DNA of 64,000 nucleotides from Rhodanobacteraceae bacterium (GTDB lineage: Bacteria; Pseudomonadota; Gammaproteobacteria; Xanthomonadales; Rhodanobacteraceae): positions 62,001 through 126,000 of the forward strand of contig JAEUPP010000070.1 of NCBI GenBank assembly GCA_016790075.1, written 5' to 3'. The notes beneath the pieces were generated by a model. The model was given only the letters and a program-made list of their open reading frames with translations. It had not been told where the DNA came from and did no database searches. Every line of letters begins with the position of its first letter. The stretch's first letter is position 1. The translations under genes and the position numbers were made by a program. This document shows positions 1-9,025 of this stretch, piece after piece.

Positions 1-1992
<1,992 letters not shown>

Positions 1993-2076
1993 CTATCACG
2001 GCTGTTATGGCGCAGCCGGGTCTTTGCGTTTCCCCGCCACGGTCGCGAAGGGCCAGTCCGTCCTGCTGTCGGGCGT

Positions 2077-2775
2077 TTATCCGGCCTGCTTCAGTGCACG
2101 TCGCTCGCGCCGCGCTTTCTCGCGCAGCCAGCCGAATGCGAGGCCGCCGCCGATAATGAGTGCGTAGGCCGCGATCTCGATCATCACGTTGCCGCCGACC
2201 CACTGCGCAATGAACTTCTCATGCATGATCATCTTGCCCGCCGTCCATAACAGCGCACCAGCACCGATGTAAATGACGATGGGGAAGCGCTCGACGAGCT
2301 TGAGGATCAGCGTACTGCCCCAGACTACGATGGGTATCGAGATCAGCAGGCCGACAACGACCAGCACGAAATTGCCGTGTGCTGCGCCAGCGACACCGAG
2401 CACGTTATCCAGGCCCATAAGCGCGTCGGCAATAATAATGGTGCGCATCGCTCCCCAGAAATCACTGGCACGGTTGAGCTCGTGCTCCTCGCCCTTCTCG
2501 TCTTCACTGAGCAGCTTCAGGGCGATCGGAATCAGCAACAGGCCGCCGGCAAGCATCAGTCCCGGAAAACTGAGCAGCCAGACCACAACCAGGGTCATCA
2601 GTGTGCGCACCCCTATGGCGCCGAACGTGCCCCAGAAGATCGCCTTTTTCTGTAGGTCCTTGGGCAGATTGCGTGCAGCCAGCGCGATAACGATAGCGTT
2701 GTCACCGGCAAGCACCAGGTCGATCAGGACGATGGCGAGCAATGCGGTGAAGAAGTCGGGCGACAGAAATTCCAT
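2077..2775 (-). CDS. TerC family integral membrane protein, probable Mn2+ exporter (YjbE type)
   Basis: 232 residues, almost entirely hydrophobic, with about seven membrane segments. The TerC acidic signatures are present: LVLAGDNAIVIALAA near residues 20-36 and DALMGLDNVLGVAGAA near 115-130; these Asp/Asn residues are thought to handle metal. An AGGG ribosome site lies 5 bases before the ATG. The gene is preceded by a yybP-ykoY Mn2+ riboswitch (separate entry). That pairing is well established for TerC-type genes and argues for manganese export rather than tellurite resistance. The C-terminus is a short basic tail (REKARRERR). Confidence 0.92.
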   Translation of the reverse strand: MEFLSPDFFTALLAIVLIDLVLAGDNAIVIALAARNLPKDLQKKAIFWGTFGAIGVRTLMTLVVVWLLSFPGLMLAGGLLLIPIALKLLSEDEKGEEHELNRASDFWGAMRTIIIADALMGLDNVLGVAGAAHGNFVLVVVGLLISIPIVVWGSTLILKLVERFPIVIYIGAGALLWTAGKMIMHEKFIAQWVGGNVMIEIAAYALIIGGGLAFGWLREKARRERRALKQAG

Positions 2776-2816
2776 GAATACCCTGGAGGCAGTTGTCGTG
2801 GCGGGGACAAGGCAGG

Positions 2817-2846
2817 CGGCTGAGGCAAGGACGGCTGAGGCAAGGA
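2817..2846. repeat. Perfect 15-bp tandem duplication in the terC leader
   Basis: The unit CGGCTGAGGCAAGGA occurs twice without mismatch (2817-2831 and 2832-2846), between the riboswitch and the TerC start codon. It probably arose by slippage; no function is evident. Confidence 0.9.
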
Positions 2847-2868
2847 CACGCGGAAAATACAGGCAAGG

Positions 2869-2888
2869 CTTCGCCGTGTCCGGCGAAG
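2869..2888 (-). promoter_or_regulatory. Alternative hairpin overlapping riboswitch P1 (candidate expression platform)
   Basis: CTTCGCCG-GACA-CGGCGAAG on the minus strand forms a perfect 8-bp stem with a 4-base loop. Its 5' arm contains the 3' strand of aptamer helix P1 (2883-2888), so the two structures exclude each other. It is followed by only a short T stretch (TATTTT, near 2855), so control may be by termination or by another mechanism. Confidence 0.6.
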
Positions 2889-2999
2889 GTCTTGCTCACT
2901 GCGGTACCAGACCGAAATAGTCGGTGACAACAGCCGCGTGACCGGGGCGGGTGCCCGTGATGACGATCAGCGCACGAGGAGCTACTCCCCTTCGATCAC
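2880..2999 (-). ncRNA. yybP-ykoY: yybP-ykoY manganese riboswitch upstream of the TerC gene
   Basis: On the minus strand the 5' side reads CGAAGGGGAGTAGC (from 2997 down) and the 3' side reads GAGCAAGACCTTCG (to 2883). These are the two conserved internal-loop strands that form the Mn2+ pocket of this class. CGAAGG pairs with CCTTCG to close helix P1. Between them are GC-rich arms including a GTTGTCA element. The element lies about 105 bases before the start codon of a TerC gene, the typical target. Expected behaviour is increased expression when Mn2+ is high. Ends are set by P1 and may be off by a few bases. Confidence 0.93.
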
Positions 3000-3485
3000 C
3001 GAATAAGTAGCGGCTCGGGAGCCCGAGGTCAAGCCGGGAGCTGACTTGGCGCCGCCTTCACCAGCTATTGCCCGCAACTTCCGGCGAGGGTGAACCGCCT
3101 TTCGAGGTCGGGCGGCCGTCATTTTGCGGCCGCGGCACCGGAAATTCACGATGGGTGGTAACCAAATGTAACGTTGCGTGTTTGCCTAAACGCTGGCTGA
3201 GACGATGCAATATGCATCTGCGAGTAGAGAGGTTCGGCCGGGTGCATCAATGGCCGCCGCTGCGCATTCCATCGCCGAATTGTTAAGCCAGTACTGAGCG
3301 AAGCATGAACAAGGCGAGCGGGACATGGTTACAGGTCGTTGATTTTGTTAGACTGCCGCCCGCCCCGAGTATGGGGTCAATTGTTAAACCATGCCATCGG
3401 CACTTTTACTTGTTAAAGTGAACGAGCTTTGCGTCCTTACGGGGTGGAGTGGACGCGCGCGATAACACCAATGAGGAGACTCCGA
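3000..3485. other. Long intergenic region before ompA-like gene
   Basis: About 485 bases between the divergent terC riboswitch and the OmpA-family gene. No credible coding sequence. It must hold the promoters of both units; an AT-richer stretch around 3330-3420 is the likely ompA promoter area but no convincing -35/-10 pair could be fixed by eye. Confidence 0.6.
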
Positions 3486-4625
3486 ATGAAACGTAATGGC
3501 TTGTTTGCCCTGATTGCCCTGTCTTTGGCCGGTATCGGTGCGGCGCAGGCGCAGGACTACAGCAACTGGTACATCGCTCCGCGCATCGGTGCCGTGCTTC
3601 CGGACAGCGATCGCGAAACCGATACCTCGCTGTTTACCGGTATTGGTATCGGTTACTGGTCGACCCCGAACTTCGCGGTCGATTTCGAGGTTACCCATAA
3701 CGACGCCGATTTCGAGAACGATTCCGCGCGCGACGGCCATGAATTTGAAAACGCTGGCGTTGGCGTTTCCGGCCGTTACTTCTTTGGCGACGCGGGCAGT
3801 TCCTGGCGCCCGTACGTAATGGGTGGCCTCGGCTTCCTGCGCCACGCAGCCATTTCCGGCAACCTGCTGCGTCCGACCCGGACCAATGGCTGGGATCCGA
3901 TGCTCACCGTCGGTGGCGGTATCCAGCACGGTTTCAGCGATCGTCTCGCGTTCCGCGCCGAAATCGCCGCCCGTTATGACCGTGACAACAATTCCCGCGC
4001 CTACTACACCTCGGACAACAGCACCGGCTATGTCGATGCCATTGCCAGCGTCGGTCTGCTGATCAACTTCGGCGGCGGTGGTACTTCCGTCACCCCGACC
4101 GAGGTCCGCAAGGTCGATCCGCCGCAGGATCCGCCGAAGTCCTGCCGTGATCTGGACGACGACAATGACGGCGTCAACAACTGCGACGACCGTTGTGCCT
4201 CGACCCCGGCCGGTACCCAGGTTGGTCCGGATGGCTGCCCGCAGAAGATCAGCATCGACCTGCGAGGTGTGAACTTCAAGTTCGACCGTCCGAAGAAGGG
4301 TGAGAGCAACATCGCGCCGACCCTGCAGGAGCCGACCGCTGATTCGATCGCTATCCTCGACCAGGCTGTCGACGTGTTGCAGCGCAACCCGAGCATGCGC
4401 GTCGAAGTTGTCGGCCACACCGATTCGGTTGGCACGGACGACTACAACCAGGGTCTGTCCGAGCGCCGTGCGCGCATCGTGTTCGACTACCTGACCTCGC
4501 ATGGCATCGATGCCAGCCGCCTGTCCGGTCCTACCGGCTTCGGCGAGTCGCGTCCGATCGACACGAACGACACCAAGGAAGGCCGTGCGCGCAACCGCCG
4601 CACCGAGCTGAATCCGCAGCAGTAA
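3486..4625 (+). CDS. OmpA/OprF-family outer membrane porin
   Basis: 379 residues. Start ATG 3486 follows GAGGAG 7 bases upstream and gives a clean signal peptide (MKRNGLFALIALSLAGIGAAQA). Residues ~22-200 look like an eight-stranded OmpA barrel (alternating aromatic/hydrophobic strands, GRYFFGDAGSSWRPYVMGGLG). Residues ~220-255 are an Asp-rich calcium-binding thrombospondin type-3 stretch (DLDDDNDGVNNCDDRC with CASTP). The C-terminal ~110 residues are the OmpA peptidoglycan-binding domain (VEVVGHTDSVGTDDYNQGLS followed by RAR). This OprF-like architecture anchors the outer membrane to the wall and forms a low-conductance pore. A terminator follows directly, so it is monocistronic. Confidence 0.95.
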   Translation: MKRNGLFALIALSLAGIGAAQAQDYSNWYIAPRIGAVLPDSDRETDTSLFTGIGIGYWSTPNFAVDFEVTHNDADFENDSARDGHEFENAGVGVSGRYFFGDAGSSWRPYVMGGLGFLRHAAISGNLLRPTRTNGWDPMLTVGGGIQHGFSDRLAFRAEIAARYDRDNNSRAYYTSDNSTGYVDAIASVGLLINFGGGGTSVTPTEVRKVDPPQDPPKSCRDLDDDNDGVNNCDDRCASTPAGTQVGPDGCPQKISIDLRGVNFKFDRPKKGESNIAPTLQEPTADSIAILDQAVDVLQRNPSMRVEVVGHTDSVGTDDYNQGLSERRARIVFDYLTSHGIDASRLSGPTGFGESRPIDTNDTKEGRARNRRTELNPQQ

Positions 4626-4650
4626 GCGTTTTCGTTCGCGCAGTACCCGA

Positions 4651-4680
4651 AAGCCCGGCGTAAGCCGGGCTTTCTTGTTT
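4651..4680 (+). terminator. Rho-independent terminator after the OmpA-family gene
   Basis: AAGCCCGGC-GTAA-GCCGGGCTT hairpin 25 bases after the stop codon, followed by TTCTTGTTT. Confidence 0.88.
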
Positions 4681-4934
4681 GGGGTACGTAGGCATCGTGG
4701 GTCAGGCAGATCATCTGTCGCGACAAACTGGCGGCGCTTGCGCTGCCAACTCAGGTCCGTGGGCTAGCGCAAGTCCCACTCGCAGGACTTGTACACCTGC
4801 GCGTTAGCCGTCAGATTAGCCCCCGCGCGGCGCTGCCGGCGCGACGGCCCTGTTCGTTCGTGCCTCGTCGCCACGTTGCTTCGACAGTTGGTAATGTCAC
4901 AACTCACGATCTTTCGCAGGAGGCTTGGACCGTC

Positions 4935-5360
4935 GTGAACACCCCCTGGACCACCGAATCGCTACACGAGGCGCTGCACTCTGACCAGAGCGTCGACCTC
5001 GAAGGCATTGAACTCAATCTGATTGGCGGCGTTGATACCATCATCAATATCATCATGCACGAGCACGGTGACCTGGCTATGCAAATGGCCGTTTCGGGCG
5101 AGCAGATCTTCGTCTCGTCACCGCTTTGCCTTGCCAGTCAGGTCAAGGACCGCCATGCATTCAACGAAGCGTGCCTGCGCCTGAACCCGGTCAACCCGCT
5201 ATCTAACCTGGGCCTGCAGGACGTCGGCGGCGAGGATCTGTACATTGTGTTCGGCGAGCTCTCAAGCCGTTCGCCGCTGGCAGCCGTGGTCGAGGAGATC
5301 CATGCGCTCGCCGACAACACCATCCAGGCCGCTGAGGCCTTCGCTGACCATATGAAGTGA
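4935..5360 (+). CDS. yjfI: DUF2170 family protein (YjfI-like)
   Basis: 141 residues from GTG 4935, chosen because AGGAGG lies upstream at 4916-4923 and the protein then begins VNTPWTTESLHEAL, as expected for the family; an upstream GTG (4860) would add 25 unconserved residues. It is a small acidic cytosolic protein, first gene of a set corresponding to E. coli yjfI-yjfC. Its stop overlaps a possible GTG of the next gene, so translation may be coupled. The molecular role is unknown; it always travels with a PspA-like partner. Confidence 0.85.
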   Translation: MNTPWTTESLHEALHSDQSVDLEGIELNLIGGVDTIINIIMHEHGDLAMQMAVSGEQIFVSSPLCLASQVKDRHAFNEACLRLNPVNPLSNLGLQDVGGEDLYIVFGELSSRSPLAAVVEEIHALADNTIQAAEAFADHMK

Positions 5361-5365
5361 CCACC

Positions 5366-6121
5366 ATGGCTATCTGGACCAAGATCATCACGCTGTTCCG
5401 CGGCGCTGCACATGAAGCCGGCACCGCCGTCGTCGACGCCAATGCGATGCGGATTCTCGATCAGGAAGTGCGCGACGCGCAGAACGCCCTGCTGCGCTCC
5501 CGCGACGATCTCGCCAAGATCATGGCGCAGCGCAAGATCGCGAATGACAAGCTCAACGACAAGAAAGCCAAGCAGATCGAGTACAGCAACTACATACGCG
5601 AAGCACTTGCACGCGAAAACCGCGGGCTTGCCCAGGAAGTCGCGGTCAAACTCGCACAGATCGAGGCCGACATCGCGACCGAAGGCAAGATCATCGGGGA
5701 GTTCGACAACAGCATTTCCAAACTCCAGGCATCCTCGCGTCAGGCCGAAACGGTGATCACGCGCCTGAAGCAGCAGATCGATACGGTCAAGGCGACCGAA
5801 AGCGTGCAGCGGGCCCAGGCCGCGCTTGCCGCCCAGCATGCAGGTACCGGCGCGAAACTCGGCACGGCGCTTGATTCGCTGGAACGCATCAAGCAACGCC
5901 AGGTCGAGCGCGCAGCCCAGCTCGAAGTTGCTGAGGAAATGGCCAAGACCACTGGCGAGGACACCGATCTGCAGCGTCGCCTGGCTCAGGCTGGCATCGT
6001 GCCAGGCGAGTCTTCAGCGGATTCCATCCTTGCCCGCTTCGAGACGCCTGCTCCGAAAGCACTGGGTCACGACGGCGTGCCGCAGCTTGGTCAGGCGAAT
6101 GTGACAAGCCAGAGTAGCTGA
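5366..6121 (+). CDS. yjfJ: PspA/IM30 (ESCRT-III-like) family protein (YjfJ-like)
   Basis: 251 residues, almost all helical coiled coil. Starts MAIWTKIITLFRG, an amphipathic helix of the kind PspA proteins use to touch the membrane, followed by VRDAQNALLRSRDDLAKIMA and long heptad-rich helices to about residue 190, then a short C-terminal segment (DLQRRLAQAGI). PspA-family proteins polymerise on damaged membranes. A GTG three codons upstream (5357) overlaps the previous stop; ATG 5366 is preferred from the family N-terminus. Member of the yjf-type operon. Confidence 0.9.
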   Translation: MAIWTKIITLFRGAAHEAGTAVVDANAMRILDQEVRDAQNALLRSRDDLAKIMAQRKIANDKLNDKKAKQIEYSNYIREALARENRGLAQEVAVKLAQIEADIATEGKIIGEFDNSISKLQASSRQAETVITRLKQQIDTVKATESVQRAQAALAAQHAGTGAKLGTALDSLERIKQRQVERAAQLEVAEEMAKTTGEDTDLQRRLAQAGIVPGESSADSILARFETPAPKALGHDGVPQLGQANVTSQSS

Positions 6122-6130
6122 ACCTCGTTA

Positions 6131-6154
6131 CCCGCCGGCGCTTGCGCCGGCGGG
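6131..6154. other. Strong GC hairpin between the pspA-like and channel genes
   Basis: CCCGCCGGCG-CTTG-CGCCGGCGGG, a 10-bp perfect stem 10 bases after the stop, with no T tract. It may stabilise the upstream mRNA or attenuate read-through into the channel gene. Confidence 0.6.
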
Positions 6155-6191
6155 CTGCGGTGGTTGCCGGAGATGACCATGGGGAGGTGTT

Positions 6192-7241
6192 ATGCCGGTC
6201 TGGATCCGACTGATGCGGGCCTTTCACCGCCACCTCGCGCTGATGAGCTGGGGGGCGTTGCTCGGTGTCGTACTGCTGCATAGCGTCACCAGTTGGCAGC
6301 TCATGCGGTTCGCGGGCGAAGAGAAACTCGCCAATATTACCGACTGGTTTTATTACTACCTCGTCACGGCGACGACGATAGGCTACGGCGATCTGTCGCC
6401 GCAGACGCCACTTGGCCGCTGGATTGCGACATTGTGGCTGCTGCCGGGCGGAGTCACGCTGTTCGCCATGTTCATCGGCAAGGCCACGACCGGATTGATC
6501 GACACCTGGAGGCGCAGGGCCATGGGCAAGCACAGTTATCCCGAGATGAGTGGTCATACGGTCGTCGTTGGCTGGAAGGGGCGTCACACCTTGCGCATGC
6601 TGGATCTGCTGGCGCAGGACAGCGCGACTGACAACGAAGGCATAGTGCTGATCGCCTCTGACAGCATAGAAAATCCGCGCCCTGATCATGTTCGCTTCGT
6701 ACGCGTCGAGTCGCTGGCTGATCCGGCTTGTTATCAGCGTGCGGGCGTCGCTGCGGCCGCGCGCATCATCGTTGACGGTGTGAACGACGAACAGACTCTG
6801 GCCGCTGCCTTTGCGGTACTCGCCAACAAGCCCTGTGGTCATCTGGTCGCGACGTTCGATCGCGGCGATACCTGCGCCGTACTCAAGGCGCACTACCCGG
6901 AAGTCGAATGCGTGCTGCCATTGCGCGTAGAGGTCATGGTAAGGGCAGCGCAGGATGCCGGCAGTTCCGCGGTTGCCGCTGAACTGCTATCCGTTGCCAG
7001 CGGCGCAACCCAGTTCAGTCTGCGTGTTCCGGCACAGAGCCAGGATCTCGCCTACGGCAAGTTGTTCAACGCTTTCAGGCAGGAGTTCGGTGCGACCTTG
7101 CTCGGCTATGCCGCCGGAGTTGGCGCGGCGCCAAGTTTAAGTCCTCCGGACACTGATCGTGTCGCAGCCAACGCGACGCTTTACTACATTGCCGAACGGC
7201 GTGTCGATCCGGCCCGTATCAAGTGGAGCGCGTTGGGTTGA
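6192..7241 (+). CDS. Two-TM potassium channel with RCK/TrkA-N regulatory domain
   Basis: 349 residues; GGGAGG precedes ATG 6192. The N-terminus has one membrane helix (LMSWGALLGVVLLHSVTSW), a pore loop with the K+ selectivity filter TTIGYGD near residue 65, and a second helix (LWLLPGGVTLFAMFIGKAT). From about residue 115 a Rossmann-type RCK domain follows (HTVVVGWKGRHTLRMLDLL, VLIASDS, ARIIVDGVNDEQTLAAAFA). This is the minimal K+ channel architecture gated by a cytosolic nucleotide/ion-binding ring. It sits inside the yjf-type cluster in the same direction, suggesting a role in the same envelope-stress function; in E. coli the yjf operon lacks it. Confidence 0.9.
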   Translation: MPVWIRLMRAFHRHLALMSWGALLGVVLLHSVTSWQLMRFAGEEKLANITDWFYYYLVTATTIGYGDLSPQTPLGRWIATLWLLPGGVTLFAMFIGKATTGLIDTWRRRAMGKHSYPEMSGHTVVVGWKGRHTLRMLDLLAQDSATDNEGIVLIASDSIENPRPDHVRFVRVESLADPACYQRAGVAAAARIIVDGVNDEQTLAAAFAVLANKPCGHLVATFDRGDTCAVLKAHYPEVECVLPLRVEVMVRAAQDAGSSAVAAELLSVASGATQFSLRVPAQSQDLAYGKLFNAFRQEFGATLLGYAAGVGAAPSLSPPDTDRVAANATLYYIAERRVDPARIKWSALG

Positions 7242-7378
7242 GCTGCAATTGGATACTCCCTGATTGAGACGCAGCCATATGCTTGTGCTGCTGACAATCG
7301 GGCTTAAAAAACAAGCACCAGGGCGTCAAAACGACGCTGCTGATATTTGTACAGACTGTCCTTGGGAGCGTGTGCACT

Positions 7379-8032
7379 ATGAGTTGGCTCGGAAAACTGT
7401 TCGGTTCCAAGCCCGAGGAGCAGGCGACGGCTCCGGTTGGACCGTTAGGCCTGCGCCTCAAGGGCGCGGTCGCTGTCGAAGGCCTGCCGTTTCGGATTGC
7501 CGGCGAACGGCTCGTCTTCGAGCCGCCCGAAGGCAATCAGCTCATCGAGGCCTGGGGTGAAGTCGAGCTGGGCGGCGGATCGCGGTTGCACCGCTACTAC
7601 CTGACCGATGACGCATTCGTGCAGGTGAGTACGACGGCGGGGCAGATCGACGACGTCAAGTTGTTCGCATTCCATGAAACTGTGAACCCCCCCAATCAGT
7701 CTGCCTTTAACGACTGGGTCAAGCGCGGTTCGCAGATTGGCGCGATAGCGCTGGAACTCGCCGGCCAGCGCTACGATCGCGTCTGGGGTGAAGGTATCGC
7801 AAACGGCGCCTGGGCGCCGCCTGTCGTATTCGACGAGAAGGTGTACAACAAGGATTTCAAGGAACCCGACTACGAACTGACCCACTATGCGATGCTCTAT
7901 CAGCGTCATGTGCCGGAGCTGGATCGCTACGAGTACGTGCTGGTCAGCGCGGAAGATTACGGACCGAACGAATACTGCATTACGTTCTCGCTTGGCGTCG
8001 ACGTCAGCCAGGCCGATCTCACCATTACCTGA
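7379..8032 (+). CDS. yjfK: DUF2491 family protein (YjfK-like)
   Basis: 217 residues from ATG 7379 (GGGAG about 10 bases upstream). Starts MSWLGKLFGSKPEEQ and has no signal peptide or membrane segment. Length and position between DUF2170/PspA and DUF350 match E. coli YjfK (about 219 residues). Conserved-looking stretch LHRYYLTDDAFVQV and an acidic C-terminus. Function unknown. A 137-base gap before it may hold an internal promoter. Confidence 0.85.
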   Translation: MSWLGKLFGSKPEEQATAPVGPLGLRLKGAVAVEGLPFRIAGERLVFEPPEGNQLIEAWGEVELGGGSRLHRYYLTDDAFVQVSTTAGQIDDVKLFAFHETVNPPNQSAFNDWVKRGSQIGAIALELAGQRYDRVWGEGIANGAWAPPVVFDEKVYNKDFKEPDYELTHYAMLYQRHVPELDRYEYVLVSAEDYGPNEYCITFSLGVDVSQADLTIT

Positions 8033-8046
8033 ATAAGGAGCTAGTC

Positions 8047-8460
8047 ATGACCGATTCGATTCTGCGTTATCTCGGTGGCGTGCCGGCATTCCTGTCGTAT
8101 TTTGCGATTGGTGCAGGACTCATCATTCTGTTCTGCTTCGTCTATGCGCGCCTGACGCCGCATGCGGAGTTCGCGCTGATCAAGGCGAACAAGCCGGCTG
8201 CGGCGATAGCGTTCGGCGGCGCGCTTATCGGCTTCGCCATGCCGCTGCATGCGGCGATCTCCCATGCGGTCAGCCTGCTGGACTGTGTGCTCTGGGGTGT
8301 AGTGGCGCTGATCGTGCAACTGATTGCATTCTTCGGTGTTCGCATCATCATTTCCGACCTGCCGGACCGCATTGCCCGTGACGAACGCGCTGCCGGCATA
8401 TTCGCGGCAGCGGTCTCGATCGCCGTTGGACTCATCAACTCGGCCAGCATGAGCTACTGA
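8047..8460 (+). CDS. yjfL: DUF350 family integral membrane protein (YjfL-like)
   Basis: 137 residues; AAGGAG 9 bases before ATG 8047. Four predicted membrane helices, in two similar halves: FLSYFAIGAGLIILFCFVYA, AAAIAFGGALIGFAMPLHAA, LLDCVLWGVVALIVQLIAFF and a C-terminal helix AAGIFAAAVSIAVGLINSAS. DUF350 proteins are duplicated two-helix membrane proteins of unknown function that accompany PspA-like and ligase genes. Confidence 0.88.
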   Translation: MTDSILRYLGGVPAFLSYFAIGAGLIILFCFVYARLTPHAEFALIKANKPAAAIAFGGALIGFAMPLHAAISHAVSLLDCVLWGVVALIVQLIAFFGVRIIISDLPDRIARDERAAGIFAAAVSIAVGLINSASMSY

Positions 8461-8470
8461 GGTAGGTGCC

Positions 8471-9022
8471 ATGAAACGATCGCCTTCTGTTCGCTTGTTG
8501 CTCATGGGCACGGTTCCCGTGCTGCTCACGGCCTGCGAGGCGCAGGACGAGGCCGTGCTGTACAAGGACGTCGCGGAGTGTGTCGCCGGTGCGCGCCTGA
8601 CCGAAGACCAGTGCAAGGCTGCCTTCGACAACGCGAAAAACGAGCATCAGCGCGTCGCTCCACGCTATACGTCCCAAGCCGATTGCGAGACCGATTTCGG
8701 TGCCGGCAAATGCCAGAGCATCAGCCAGGGGGCGGGTGCTGGCATGCAGTTCATTCCGCTGATGGCCGCGTATGCACTCGGTTACTACGCGGGGCGACCG
8801 AATTATTACCAGTCGCAGCCTTTGTACTATTCCTATACGAGCTTCGGATCCAGCGGTGGCTACGTCAATTCCGGTGGAAATCAGATTTCCCGTTCCACCG
8901 GTACGGCAATGGTTTCGCGCAGCGCGATGGAAACGCCGACGCGTGCCGTAACCATGTCGCGTTCCGGCTTCGGTTCGTCCGCCAGCGCCAAGGGCGGCTG
9001 GGGCGGCAGCACGAGCGGTTAG
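8471..9022 (+). CDS. yjfM: DUF1190 family lipoprotein (YjfM/YgiB-like)
   Basis: 183 residues. The N-terminus MKRSPSVRLLLMGTVPVLLT is followed by a lipobox-like LLTAC|E, so it is probably a lipoprotein with Cys21 lipidated. Several further Cys residues lie in the first half (ECVAG, DQCKAAF, DCETDF, GKCQSIS). The C-terminal half is low complexity, rich in Gly, Ser and Tyr (YYQSQPLYYSY, GGWGGSTSG). DUF1190 proteins are always encoded beside the ATP-grasp ligase gene, here separated by only 3 bases. Confidence 0.87.
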   Translation: MKRSPSVRLLLMGTVPVLLTACEAQDEAVLYKDVAECVAGARLTEDQCKAAFDNAKNEHQRVAPRYTSQADCETDFGAGKCQSISQGAGAGMQFIPLMAAYALGYYAGRPNYYQSQPLYYSYTSFGSSGGYVNSGGNQISRSTGTAMVSRSAMETPTRAVTMSRSGFGSSASAKGGWGGSTSG

Positions 9023-9025
9023 ACG

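Noticed and set aside
3384-4502. 372-codon minus-strand frame opposite the OmpA gene
   Set aside because: Composition is an Arg/Val/Thr-rich mirror of the OmpA coding sequence; the plus strand has signal peptide, calcium repeat and OmpA domain.
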